A stretch of 64,000 nt of DNA, taken from contig NC_089561.1 of NCBI RefSeq assembly GCF_040115645.1, positions 1,116,001 through 1,180,000 of the forward strand, written 5' to 3'. The stretch comes from Euwallacea fornicatus. Its lineage: Eukaryota; Arthropoda; Insecta; Coleoptera; Curculionidae. The position numbers were made by a program, and so were the translations under genes. Shown here one piece after another: positions 47,101 through 58,274 of this stretch (position 1 is its first letter; each line of letters opens with the position of its first letter). Below the pieces are notes generated by a model, which had not been told where the DNA came from, ran no database searches, and saw only the letters and a program-made list of their open reading frames with translations.

Positions 47101-48406
47101 AAGAGATAAAGGGCAATATGTTTATTACTGATGATTTACGCAGGGTGCGTTTACACGGTGGACACTTTGGGGACTTCAAGAGCTTGTGAGAATAGCTGTT
47201 AAGTCGTGAACAGGCAAGAAGGCAAAACCATTAGAGTTTAGAAGGTTAGAGAGTCAAGCGTGATAACTACTCCGCAAGAAGGCCAAGGGAAAGGGGGAGC
47301 GCTGAAAAAGGAAGGAGATGATTTTAATAAAGTTATGTTAGAAGAGCCAGTGGAGAGGGTTAATGAAGAACCAAGAAAACATACGAGAACTTGTTGGAAA
47401 TCTGGTAAATAACAGCAATAACAGATTCAACATGAATTATAAAAAGAGCGGTAAACGGACTAAGTGTGTAAAAAGTGGTAGCAACAGGAACCCTCAAAAG
47501 CGTCTATGTGTAAGCCAAAGAAGAGAAATTGCGGACAGTGATGTCTTGAGCCGCAGAAAATGGGGTTGCACACAGTAATGAAAGAGATAGAGGATAAGGA
47601 AATGGTGAAAACTAGAATTTATTTCAGACCATTAACTTGTGAAAGAATTGAAATATTTCGATTTCATTTCCACGTGTGCAGATAGGAATTAAAAAGTATC
47701 GACAACCGCCCTCTTGAAAGCATTTTTTATCAGCTTACTGACATTTTTTATCAGGCTATATGACCGGGTCAAATTTATTCTATGGCCTCCTTTTTTTCTA
47801 TGTAAAACTGCTCATGCCAGACCTCTTTATCTTTGATATATTACTGAATGGGGAAAAAATGAGCAATTAAGAGCTCCTCTTGCACTTTCATCGTTATTTA
47901 TCCCTCTCATCAGCCGCCGTTCCGTCATGTTATCTTTATTTGATTTTGAGGGTGCAGGTCGGAAAAAGAAATTCGCAGACTTTCAACCGCTGGCGCATTA
48001 AGGTCCATTTCCCCCTGCAGTCAATATAACTGAGGCTCATTTTTTTTCTCTCACCACCACACTAGTTAATCTCGATTAAAATCGCCTTAACTTATAATAA
48101 TAAAGGATATTGCGCACGATTTCCTGCTTCGATGTAGATTTCCTTTGGATTTTTTTCGTTCACGAGGCACGTGTAAACGGCCTCAAAATAATGCGGGCAA
48201 TGTTCTACTTTAATACTTATACATATTTATTTAAAATTTTCAAATACTTCAACGCAACCCTAAGGGCCTTTAATTGACACATTAACTCTGCACATCTGGC
48301 CTATTATTGGAGTGCGCATATATTTCATGGATAATTTTGAGCACTACATTGAACTACAGTGAACCAAACAGGTTCCTCCTTTGCTCTTGAAACAGGCGAA
48401 AATTAC
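44143..48406. other. upstream region without a gene
   Basis: No exon with a known domain. Simple sequence includes a (CT)n run at about 45,813-45,832. A perfect 9-bp stem with a 3-nt loop (AAGACGTTTTGGAAACGTCTT, split AAGACGTTT / TGG / AAACGTCTT) lies at 46,376-46,396. The rest shows nothing I can name. Confidence 0.4.
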
Positions 48407-48609
48407 CTGTTGGCATTGCCGACATGTCAATTGAAGCGATCCGAATTCTTCGGATGGCGGACCACACAAGTCTTGAAGCGCGGCATTTTTGAAGTTTCAC
48501 CCACTTAATTGGTCACTCTAATCACCCTCTTTGTCGCACTTAATTCCGTTCTTGTTGTGTCTCTTCTTTGCGAAGCGGAGCGCGGAAAACCCGACGCGAC
48601 TTCGAAACT
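48407..48609 (-). other. candidate non-coding first exon of Antp
   Basis: On the minus strand a perfect insect initiator, TCAGTT, lies at 48,611-48,606, putting +1 at 48,609. The exon would end at the donor CAACAG|GTAATT (48,407/48,406), giving 203 nt. It has no long open frame. Its GC content is higher than its surroundings, as often seen at insect promoters. Joined to the acceptor at 28,277 it would create a first intron of about 20 kb. This is an inference from signals only. There is no transcript evidence. Confidence 0.3.
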
Positions 48610-48850
48610 GACGATGGAGGTAAACTGTCAAAAAATCAAAGAGGAGCGAAACTAATGCGAGAGTGGTTCGTCACTCTGTACAGTTTGCACTAACAGCTCA
48701 TTGGTCGAATGCTCGTAATAGCACTGGGAGCCTGTCAGCATATATTCAGATATCACGAGAACTGGGCGCACGCACGCCCGTCTCTCTCCCTCGCTCGCTC
48801 CCACTTGTTGCGCGCCCATTAGCTCTCTCTCTTTCTACCAGATGAAAACC
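48610..48850 (-). promoter_or_regulatory. candidate TATA-less promoter with GAGA-type elements
   Basis: Upstream of the initiator, on the minus strand, are AGAAAGAGAGAGAGC (about 48,837-48,823), GGGAGCGAGCGAGGGAGAGA (about 48,801-48,780) and other GA-rich runs, along with a CG-rich patch (GGGCGCGCAAC). Such repeats are bound by GAGA factor at Drosophila Hox promoters. There is no TATA box at -30 and no clear downstream promoter element at +28 to +33. Direction is not certain, but the plus strand shows no equivalent initiator. Confidence 0.35.
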
Positions 48851-51800
48851 GTCTCCTACCTCCCTGGTTATTTTCAGTAATTCCTACAACACTTTGGCCG
48901 ATACGGATGATTTTTATATGTTGCCGCGATCCGTATTATCATTATGTGCCAATGAATGACTGAACCAGCTTTGTGAAGTTTTTATTGGGTGAGCGATTAT
49001 TTATTTTAGAGGTTTGAGGTGACGGGAACATGTGAAAATTCAATAAAACGTTAGTCTGAGCAAACCCGCATGACATGACCAAACCACAGAGGCACCTTAT
49101 GGACTACTAACCGAGTTGAGTTTTTGTCATTAAAACGGACATAGATATAACGTGTCATGCAGGCTTCACAAATCAATATAATTGGAATAGAACTGATCGT
49201 ACTAACAAGGCCTAGGAATTTTCTAGGTACAGTTTTTGTGAGGGTATTAAGGCTAACATGCTCAATAATGAGTACCCAGGAACGTCTTAATTTAATTAAG
49301 GAAAGATAATGTCAAGGGAATGAAGAGAATTTCTTCCCTATCTCTCTCTTTCTCTCTCTGAAGGCTCTTGGATTAGTTTAATTTTATATTTCAAACACTT
49401 CCACGTGGCTACGGGCAAAACTGCGTCGTTCTCGGTTGTGCTGCTGATTAGAGCATTTCGGTCAATTACCGGAGCTTTCAACATTTATTACGTGAAGCTT
49501 ATAGCAACAATATGTCACTTTCCAGAGGGCGAATCTAAGCATAATTCGAAGTAAAAACGTTCATGCACATTTACTTCGTCCCTTGTTCCAATCTTGGTTG
49601 CGGCCCTGAGAATGCTTTTAGCAGAACGCTGCTTTCACTTCCATTTAATCCTCAAACCTGGAAGCGTCGCATTAAAACTTTTTTCTGGACAAATGGTAGA
49701 CCCCACAGACACTTGGAATTAAGAGAAAACTTCTTTAAATCTAATCAATTTTGATGATTTTAAGATAATTTTGTTTCAAAAAACCATCCGCCTTCGACGA
49801 CAACTTTTTAAACTGTGGAAATCTCAATTTCTTAACGACTGTTTCAGCATACTTTCGCCTGTGCTCTCACTGACCTTTCTGAAAGTTTCTGATCTACCTT
49901 CATTTATAAAAAATTACAAGAATTCAGAGAATGTTATATAATATTTGTTCGAACTAACTTCCGTTCTAGCCTAACCTTTCAAACATCCTCGCTACCTTGT
50001 CAAAATAATTTATCATCTGAGTGGTGCAAATTTCAATATTCTTGGGTATCCAACATTTAACCAGGAATTAAGTTGAACATTATGTAGAAACATGAAAACC
50101 CTTTCCCAGGGATCCACGAAGGGGAGCCCTGTCAGGAGGGGAAGGGGACAAAGGGATATCAACCTTCCCCTCAGAAGCAGTTGGTGATGTTAGTGTGCGA
50201 ATATATATTTTTTGTTTTTGCCATGTCAGACCCCCCATACTCCTATTCTAGCCACGCCACTGCCAGGACGGGCAGCTTTTGAACTATAAACCCGTTTTAC
50301 AAACCTTCTTTCTGTTGCTCTCTGTTCAGAAATCTGATGATTGACTCTCCCTTACCTGAAACAAGAAAAAAATACTGTAGCTTTGATGAATATGTAATTG
50401 AAATCTCTACACAAAAAGGGTGACCCCTTTCCATAAAATGATCATTCGACACGGCCACTCCCATAGGCCGAATCCTTCATCACACATCTCATCCGCCAAG
50501 ATAATAGATTCATTACGTTTCTGAATGGCACCCCGTAACAAAGCTGACACTAAGTATTAGTCATCCCCGTTAGTTTTTTGGTCCGATTCGCACAGAACGA
50601 TAATGGCGGCCCCCGGTCGGCCCTTTAAAGGGTCCCTCGCCTCGCTAATGTCCGGTCCGCCCTTAGAGCGGCCATGCGAAAGCCCTTTTCGTATATTAAT
50701 TGAGTCTTCTGGGCCCGGGGACCAAAAGGCTGCGTCATGGACGCATGATTTATCGCGTCTTGGTTGCCATACACTTCCTATAATTTTATTCGGATTATTT
50801 TTTTTCGGCGTCTTAATTAAAATGTTCATACTAAAATGGTTTAAAAGAATGAAAAATCGAGCTGTCGGACCACACAGGCCCAAATAAGCGATCTCTCGTG
50901 TCTAACTCGCGATTATGGCCTCAGTATTTACAATCCCACGATCCGAGTAATTGCCTCTGAAACGCAACTTTCATAAGGCCTAATTTATGCCTGCGAGGCC
51001 TCTTTTCGCCATAATATCACTCGAGCTTTAAAAATGAGGACAGCAAAATTATGAGGGACATTCGAGCCGGGGAGGCCCCCATTCATCTCATCTGTCAGAT
51101 ATTATGGAGTTGATCCTGGTATTTTTGTGCAACACACAAATCATCAATGACTATCGTTGCTAACAAGTCTTACCCTTAGCCCTATTATAAAACTAACCCC
51201 AAATAGCTTTAGTTCCATGGCTGAAGGATATAATAAGGAGTTATTTAGGCAAGTTTGAAGGCTGTAAATCATATTGCTAACTTTGTCTGATTAGGCTGTT
51301 CTATAGGTAAGAACACAGAGAAATTTGTTTCTATTCAGCTCAAAGGGCGTCAGTTTCCTTTTGCTCAGTGTATTTTATGGAATAAATGACAGGGGTCGCG
51401 TTAAGGTACCGTTTTTTGAAGGGGATTGCCGCTCAGGTATACGGATAGGCAGAATCGAGTTGTGAGGCGTTTCACAAAAAAGGAAAAATTCCTTCAGCTG
51501 TGGGGATCTCGGTAACCGTGAAAGATGCGAGGTCGGTTAAGTTGGGACGCTGACAAGGGATATTTGGTATTTTCCGCAAACTGCGAGACCGAACCTTCAG
51601 ACGTAGTGAATCGTCGCAATCGGGAAATGAGCTGCATTCGAAAACGTGAAAACCCAAAATGGCGCATCCAAGAAAGTTGACGGTGGTCGTCGAAAATCGA
51701 AACGTCGTCGCAGTAGCGGAAAAGTTGCAGCGATGAAGAGTGAATCACTGAGTTACCTGGCCAAATAAGCAGAGGAGAAAACCGTTTCTTCAAATTTTGG

Positions 51801-54470
51801 TTGCGCTCCAAAAACGGACACCCTGTATAACGTAAGTTATCGGCGTAGCTTAAAACAAACATATTTTGAAAACAACGTAATTTACGACGTAATTTGTATA
51901 TTATTTAACATAAAATATGGCAACGCCTACTGAACAATGAACCGAAACGTTCCTTGAAGCTCGGAAATTTTCCGATTTTTATTAATACCCGTGACAGCTT
52001 TACAGCACTATCATCGTCCTTATAATATGCAAAAACCTCATTTTCAAACTAGTCTGTTACACATGAGATGCATACTATAGATAAGCCCGTTAGATTAATG
52101 TCCACTCCCACATTAACCAATTATTGAGGCCAAAAAGACCACGCACCAAGATGGACAAGGATAAAACCTGAATTCTAGTTGTATTGTGGTGAAATTATGT
52201 ATCAAAAAATCGCCTTTAGTGTTGTGCGAGTGAACACTAAATTGTCCACTAACATGCACGACCGAAATGACCATTAGTGTTGCCTCCAAATAGCAGCGCC
52301 GAAGATGACGGCCCCGATGGTAGTACAGTTAAGTGTATTGTGACAATGGCAACTTTGAGCGAGAGACCCAATAAATCTCGCAAATGCAAATGTCCTTTTT
52401 TTTTTTTTTTTGTTTGTTTGGACAGTATTGCACAATTCGTAGTAATGGGGCTGTTAAAATTTCGTCGTTTCTAAGGGGAACCATCTGTTGTTTTGGGAAG
52501 TGATGACCGCTCTTCGGTTCGGACCAGATGGCAGAGTCGAGGATTTTGCTCTCATCTGAGCGCGGAGGCTTTAGTTAATTTTTAAATCCGAAACGAGAGT
52601 GTTTTGTTGCGCGATCGCAACCAATAATAAGTAGATTAACTAGCAGCATTTCGGCTGCGGTCATAAATCAGTTTTAATTTACGAGCCGGATGAACAAAAA
52701 CACGGAAAACGAAAGAAAATAACAATTAGAGAGAAAGGGAAACAGTCAGCTTAAGTTCCTGTTCTCCAGCAAATAAGAGCAGGGTGATATATTACTATGA
52801 CTATGAGGCTACATAACACTGATTATTTTTATTCCGCACTAGTGGAACAAACACAACGTACGGTAAAATCGCGAATTTTTGCGGCTGGAAATAATTGAAT
52901 TCCTTCCCCATTAAATCAGTCTTCCATAATTGCAGAGATACGAATCTGATTCGGGCTCTTGCGATCATTAGTTTAAAACACTAATAATATGTTAAGCTTT
53001 GGGCCACACCGCTCTTTTGAACGCATTGACAAGTATATTAATTTACGCAATTTGTTATACAGGTGGCCCAGGCAGGTTGATTAGCATAGGATTCGGACCA
53101 AGCCTTAAAAGAATTATGATGCCCTCCTTTTTGCTTGTAATGAACCACTGTGTCACAATAACCGGGAGGTAATCTTAAATATTTGAGGTATAAATTATTC
53201 AGTTGCGAAGAATAGTCCGAACATAAGCTCAGCGTTGCTACCCATTTTCCTGCAAACAAAAAAACCTAATTAACCTTTTAATTCGTATGAGATAAGATAT
53301 CTCTCTACATGGCCGCGACATAAACGTTACATTATCATGACATCTCATAAATCATTTTTATTTAACATGAAACTCATCTCCGAATTTGGTTAATTAATTA
53401 TGCAAATTAAAGTGGGATAGGCGGGTCCAAGTCCCAAATCCGACATGCCACGCTCGTGTTTGTTTATAGGGATGCGAGTAAGGGGTTATGCAAATTATTA
53501 TTGATGATGATCAGCTATTGCAATAGGAGGGAGATGGGCCGAAGGCAGGTTTCCATCCCTCGTCGAACAACACGGAGGGTTCCCAGTTCGCTGGTTCCCC
53601 AGGGTGGGGCCCGAGGAGAACCGGCGGCGTGCGAGTGGCGAAGAGGGATCGGGTACTTCCCCTAGAATCCGCCGTTATCTGTGATTTTGCGACATTCGCT
53701 CAATGGGAAGGCAGTGGAGCGGAGACCCCAGAGCAGGCTCTCGCGTTAGAGGTCGACGCTGCGAGCGGACTCCTCAAAGCAGGAAACTGATGATATGTTG
53801 AGCGAGCGACTAACAGCACTCACCAGGTTTCGGGCTAATTTGAATGAGCTGAAGAGTGAGACGGGGACGGTGATGAGCGAAGATTGTTGCCACAGAGAAC
53901 TTTGGCTCATGCGAATGAAAATTCAGCAGCCGAGACGAAAACAAAATAACGAACGAATCATGCGGATGCCCGGTCGTAGTTCTACAGGCGCTCACAAATT
54001 AAAATTGTTTGCTCTGGAAACATACCAAACAGACGCGCTCATTTGGAAACAGAAACGTTCCCGTAATCCGCAAAGGGCAAAAGAGGGCGTGGCCGATGGG
54101 GGAAACCTTCATTTCCTGAATGGTTCTATGCACGTCCTGCTGTACTACGGAAGATGGAGGTATAAATTTGCCCCGAAAAGCAGTTTCTATTGTGGATAAA
54201 AGTCCTGGCGTAATTAGCTAGTGGCCACTAGAAAAATCTCTATCACGTCTCTAGCACCGAATGGCACACGTCTCTTTCAGCCAACGGATTCAGCAAATTG
54301 CATTATCGTAAAATCCCTTCAAAGATGAGGGAAAGATACTAGGGACGTCCGTAAATTCATATATTGATTATGCATTCGGTGCGGAATGGCTAATTTTTCG
54401 ACATGAACTATTGGACAAAAGAGGAGGAACTTTATTCATTTTAAATTTATTTATTTGAACCAAATTGAAT
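48851..54470. other. distal upstream region, no gene
   Basis: No coding exon recognised. A CT-rich run lies at 49,341-49,362. The piece at 50,100-50,275, ending in TCTAGCCACGCCACTGCC, has the look of a repeat tail. The end GGACACCCTGTATAAC at 51,817-51,831 belongs to the TACAGGGTGTCC family, with its partner not found. The 134-codon frame at 53,795-54,199 on the plus strand has no recognisable domain, lies beside a GC-rich patch and is not called. Confidence 0.4.
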
Positions 54471-54490
54471 ATGGAAACGACTAGACATGT

Positions 54491-54522
54491 ACGAGGATAG
54501 TCCCCGAAGTGCCCGACCTAAC
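54491..54522 (-). repeat. transposon-end motif, copy 2 (inverted)
   Basis: ACGAGGATAGTCCCCGAAGT then GCCCGACCTA reads on the minus strand as TAGGTCGGGCACTTCGGGGA followed by CTATCCTCGT. It is the best-preserved of the three copies (44,111; 54,491; 58,245). It lies outside the transposase remnant that begins near 54,733. Confidence 0.55.
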
Positions 54523-54732
54523 ACTTATAGCAAAAAATATTGGGAAATGTTATTGAATTAAACGAGGATGTAAATTCTGCGAATCCTTGAGTACCACGTG
54601 ACATTTAAACAGACATTTGATGCATAATACAACATTTTCTGATGAACGTTCGTTCTCTTTAAATGGTGACGTTAACAGACATAACTGTCGTTAGTGGAGT
54701 GACGTCAATGCTCTTGCGTTCCGAGAGACCCA

Positions 54733-55522
54733 CACTCAACAACCTCAAAAATTGAGCGTTTCAACAGGGATTTTAGATGATCGCTTTGTTGGACCCTTTC
54801 TACTTCTTAGAAACTTACACGGAGAAAACCATCTGCAACTTCTACAAGACGCCATGTATGCCGGGATACCTGAAATGCTTGAACAAGATCCCCGTCTCTT
54901 AGAACAAGGATTAGTTGTTCAACGTGAGGGAGCGCCTCCGCACTACGTTGCTGCTGCCGACAATTTGTAGATGAAGAATTCCCGGGAACATGGACTGGCA
55001 GAAGACGTCCAGCGTGGTGGCCCGTGAAATCCCCTGACCCTAGTCCCCTGGATTTTTCTTATGGGGACATTTGAAGACACAGTTTGATTCCTTGGAGGAC
55101 ACACATGCCCGAATCGTTGAAGAGTACGTAGCGTCAACAACACCAGAAATGCTAGACAATGTGCGATGACGTTTTGATGATCACCCGTACATGAGCATGG
55201 AAGTCGATGGAGGTCCCTTTCGATGTTTCTTGTGGCGAAATAAACAAAACGTGAGTAAAAATGGTTGACATCAGGTTATTTGGTTTTCGTTTCATTTCTG
55301 CAAGACCGACGCACAAAAATAAAAAAGCTTGACCATGCAGAGAATAAAATTACCTTTCAACCGAGGCAAAACCCAACCCCTCTCTCTATTGAAAATTTCA
55401 AAGGGGTGTTTCCAGGGGTAGGGGGTGGCATTATTTCGAAAATAACATTTTCCCGAAATGACGTCACCCTCGTAGCAGCAAAGATACGCGGGGGTGGAGA
55501 CTTTTCCCGGGGACACCCTGTA
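54733..55522 (+). mobile_element. right part of a TACAGGGTGTCC-family transposon with dead transposase
   Basis: The transposase piece runs plus-strand from about 54,733 (GILDDRFVGPFLLLRNLHGE) through QREGAPPHY (about 54,930). A shift in frame follows to DEEFPGTWTGRRRPAWWPVK then SPDPSPLDF (about 54,970-55,050). A second shift gives LWGHLKTQFDSLEDTHARIV and MSMEVDGGPF (to about 55,225). This is the C-terminal half of the same enzyme type as at 38.2-39.2 kb. The element ends at GGACACCCTGTA (55,511-55,522). The N-terminal half and left end are missing. Confidence 0.7.
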
Positions 55523-57329
55523 TGTACTGTTCTTAATGCCGTTGGTGCAGGTTAGTTCAAGCGCATGATACCGAAACAGTGTAGTTTATTTTATGTCCTC
55601 GCTTCCATCATCAAGCCAAGGGTCGTCAGAGGGGCTGTACCCGAGGGCGTAGGTCCGGATTCCTAATATCCGGAATGCTCGCGATCTTAGCGCATTGTGT
55701 ATGCTTCGCGCGGGGATTAGCCCATTAATCACTCCGGTCATTGTATCAACTATCAAAGCGGCAAGGTTTCGCAACAATAGTCCTTTCGCTCGGCTGAACA
55801 GCCGAACGGGGGACGAAACTCCCCCTTTGCGCCCCCTTCAACCCCCCCACGTTTCTGTCCCGCTCTTTGGATTTGGCATTTATGCTTTACGGCATCGCGA
55901 TCAGCATACAAAAAGAGCTGCGGAACGAACAATAAAGGCAAACAACGAACAAAGCTGATGGAAAACGCGGCTCCTGCTTGTTGCCAGAAGGGGGTTCGCG
56001 CTAAGAATTGAAATTTTGAGGCTCCAATAATGAAATCTATTAAGATACTTATTGTTGCGTCGGGAAGAGTATTGCTACGACTATTCTTAGCCCCTATGGT
56101 TGTCAGCCGTGCCCAATAGATTAGAGGCAGGAAATTACTATTTGAGCCGGTACACAATTGGCACAGGCTCCGGGTACATGTATTTTATTCACGTCGTTTT
56201 TAATTGAAAGTTAATTTCTGGTGCAACGCTCGGTCGCGCCTTGTAATTGTAGAGGAGGGTCGGCCATTGCATCTGATGACATAAAACATATGCAGGCCGG
56301 GAACTTGGGCCACTTGTCCGGCCAAGCGGACCAAAAAAAAAAAATAATACACAACTGTACCAAGGGCGTGGTCCAATTCCTATCGCACTTAAAAGTAGAC
56401 AAAATAACTGTTTAAAAAAAGATCAAAAGAGATGAAAAGCAGATAAATAACATGGGGGACTGCGGGTTGAGGACATCTTCGGCCGTTTTTCACTGCGGTT
56501 GCGTGTCAATATAGATGCCTGGACCAATCCTGCAGCAGTTAGACACGCGTGTAATCTCAGTTAAGGCCTGTGTTTGCAGGAAAATGAGCAGGTGTTTTTA
56601 ATATGGCATCATTAGTCTTGTTTAGCCTTTCTTGTGCTTAGACAAATTAAAGCCGATGCCTCAGGAATGCATGGCTCTTCGGGTCTGCCTTAAAATAGTC
56701 TCTCCCGACAAAGAACCACCAACTCATCAGGCAAAATCGATAGCCAATTTTCAACAAGGCGGTCAAAATGACTTCGAATTTTTCAAAGTTGGAGACCCAG
56801 ACACTGACTGATGATGGCCATCGGCTGACACCAATCAAGCCCCGCATCGGGCCCAACTGGGAGCCTGCCCCTTTCTTTCTATTAGGTCGGACGATGGCAA
56901 GGCTAAAAAACACCATTTGTCAAACGTCAAAAGATCCAATGCGGATTTAAAGAGGTTTTAATCACTGGCCAGCGTTGCCTTTCTACCGTGGTCCGTCAGC
57001 GGAGCCCGTGGGAAGTTGCTTAGTTGGACGGATTATGTGACAACGTCGTATGTGAAACGAACCACCCGTAACAGTTTAATTTTCAAAAATTATAAGGAGT
57101 ATTAATCACTTTTCAGAAAATAATACGATAGAACGGATAGGTTTGGAGGTGCTGTAATGAAGTTATTTGTCAGCGTAAATGACTTCTTCAGGCTCCAGGT
57201 AGTCCAGATGTAACTGCTTAGATTAGGTAGACGCCTGAGAGTGAGAAGCATTCGAGTATGTCTCATGGCGGATGTAATAAATGTAATGTAATAAATGTCA
57301 CGTTAGCTCCCGGAATGGAGTTTCCATGA
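55523..57329. other. non-coding, nothing recognised
   Basis: No recognisable coding motif. Open frames on both strands near 55.7-56.2 kb overlap each other and carry no domain signature. A short palindrome, CGGCTGAACAGCCG, lies near 55,790-55,803. Confidence 0.4.
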
Positions 57330-58200
57330 ATTTGTGCAATTGAAACGACTATCCTCTTGTATTTTCAATTTTTTAAAGGAAAACATGCAAAATTGTTTTG
57401 GACATCTTTCCGTGATTCAATACTTTCATTCGGAAGGTCTTGATCCCTTTAACATCAAGGCGGAGTTGGATTTTACTCCGGGAGAATCTGGTCCCTCGTT
57501 AAAGAGTCTAAAATATCGAGTTAAACGCGATCGTACGAGCTGCCAAGACGGACTTCGCAGTGGTGGACCCAACGACACTCCAGATCTGACCACTCCAGAA
57601 ATTGTGCTGGAGGATTTCAAAAAGTACTGTACGTCTCATTTGCTATAAGAAAGCTGCACGCATGACGGGTACCACAATTACACACTAGTGAGGCTGTTCT
57701 GAGGAGAGTTTGGGAAAGTTTCGCTGCAGTAAAATCGAGTTTTTGCGCCGGTTCACAACCGTGGATGAAACTTGGGTTCATCATTCGATACCTGAGACCA
57801 AAGACCGATCAAAACAATGAACTCAAAGGGGAGAATCGACTCCAAAAAATATTTTACAAATTTATTGCAGCGTTTGAGCGAAGGAGGTAGGAAATGGCGA
57901 CCGCATTTGGCGAAATTTTGTTTCATGAGGGGAGTGCGCAGTTCCGTGATCGCGATGGTCGAAATCAACCGACTTGGTTTGGAACTTGTTCCTCGTCCCC
58001 CCTATTCGCCAGATTTAGCCCCCCCGGATTATTTCCCGTTTTTATATTTGAAAAAATGGCTCGACGGAAAGAAATTCGCCAATACTGACGAGGTGAAGTC
58101 CGAAGTTGATGCCTATTTTCAAACATACGCAGCTTTTTTTATAAACAGGGTATAGAACATCGCCGGGAATAGTGCGTCGGTCCCAAAGGAAACTATGTTG
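57330..58200 (+). pseudogene. mariner transposase, decayed sister of the 43-kb copy
   Basis: Plus-strand pieces follow the mariner order. GLDPFNIKAELDFTPGESGP and VKRDRTSCQDGLRSGGPND come first, then LTTPEIVLEDFKK (57,440-57,620). FLRRFTTVDETWVHHSIPET (about 57,738-57,797), which holds the first catalytic Asp, is next. A C-terminal stretch ending LGLELVPRPPYSPDLAPPDY and LKKWLDGKKFANTDEVKSEV runs to about 58,110. PPYSPDLAPPDY carries the late catalytic Asp. Stops and a frame change break the middle. The same pieces occur on the minus strand at 43.0-43.9 kb, so both derive from one mariner family. Confidence 0.85.
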
Positions 58201-58244
58201 ACCGATGACGTAACATTTTCCAAATATTTTTTTTTTTAAGTGTT

Positions 58245-58274
58245 CGGTCGGGAAATTCGGGGACCATCCTCGCA
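58245..58274 (+). repeat. transposon-end motif, copy 3
   Basis: CGGTCGGGAAATTCGGGGAC then CATCCTCGCA lies 45-70 bases after the mariner remnant. It matches copies 1 and 2 with a few changes. It could mark the end of the mariner insertion, although its orientation (reading into the right flank) is the opposite of what a right end of that element should show. Confidence 0.5.

Noticed and set aside
53795..54199. 134-codon plus-strand frame next to a GC-rich patch.
   Set aside because: Basic, Arg/Lys-rich composition without any family motif. No promoter or poly(A) signal stood out.
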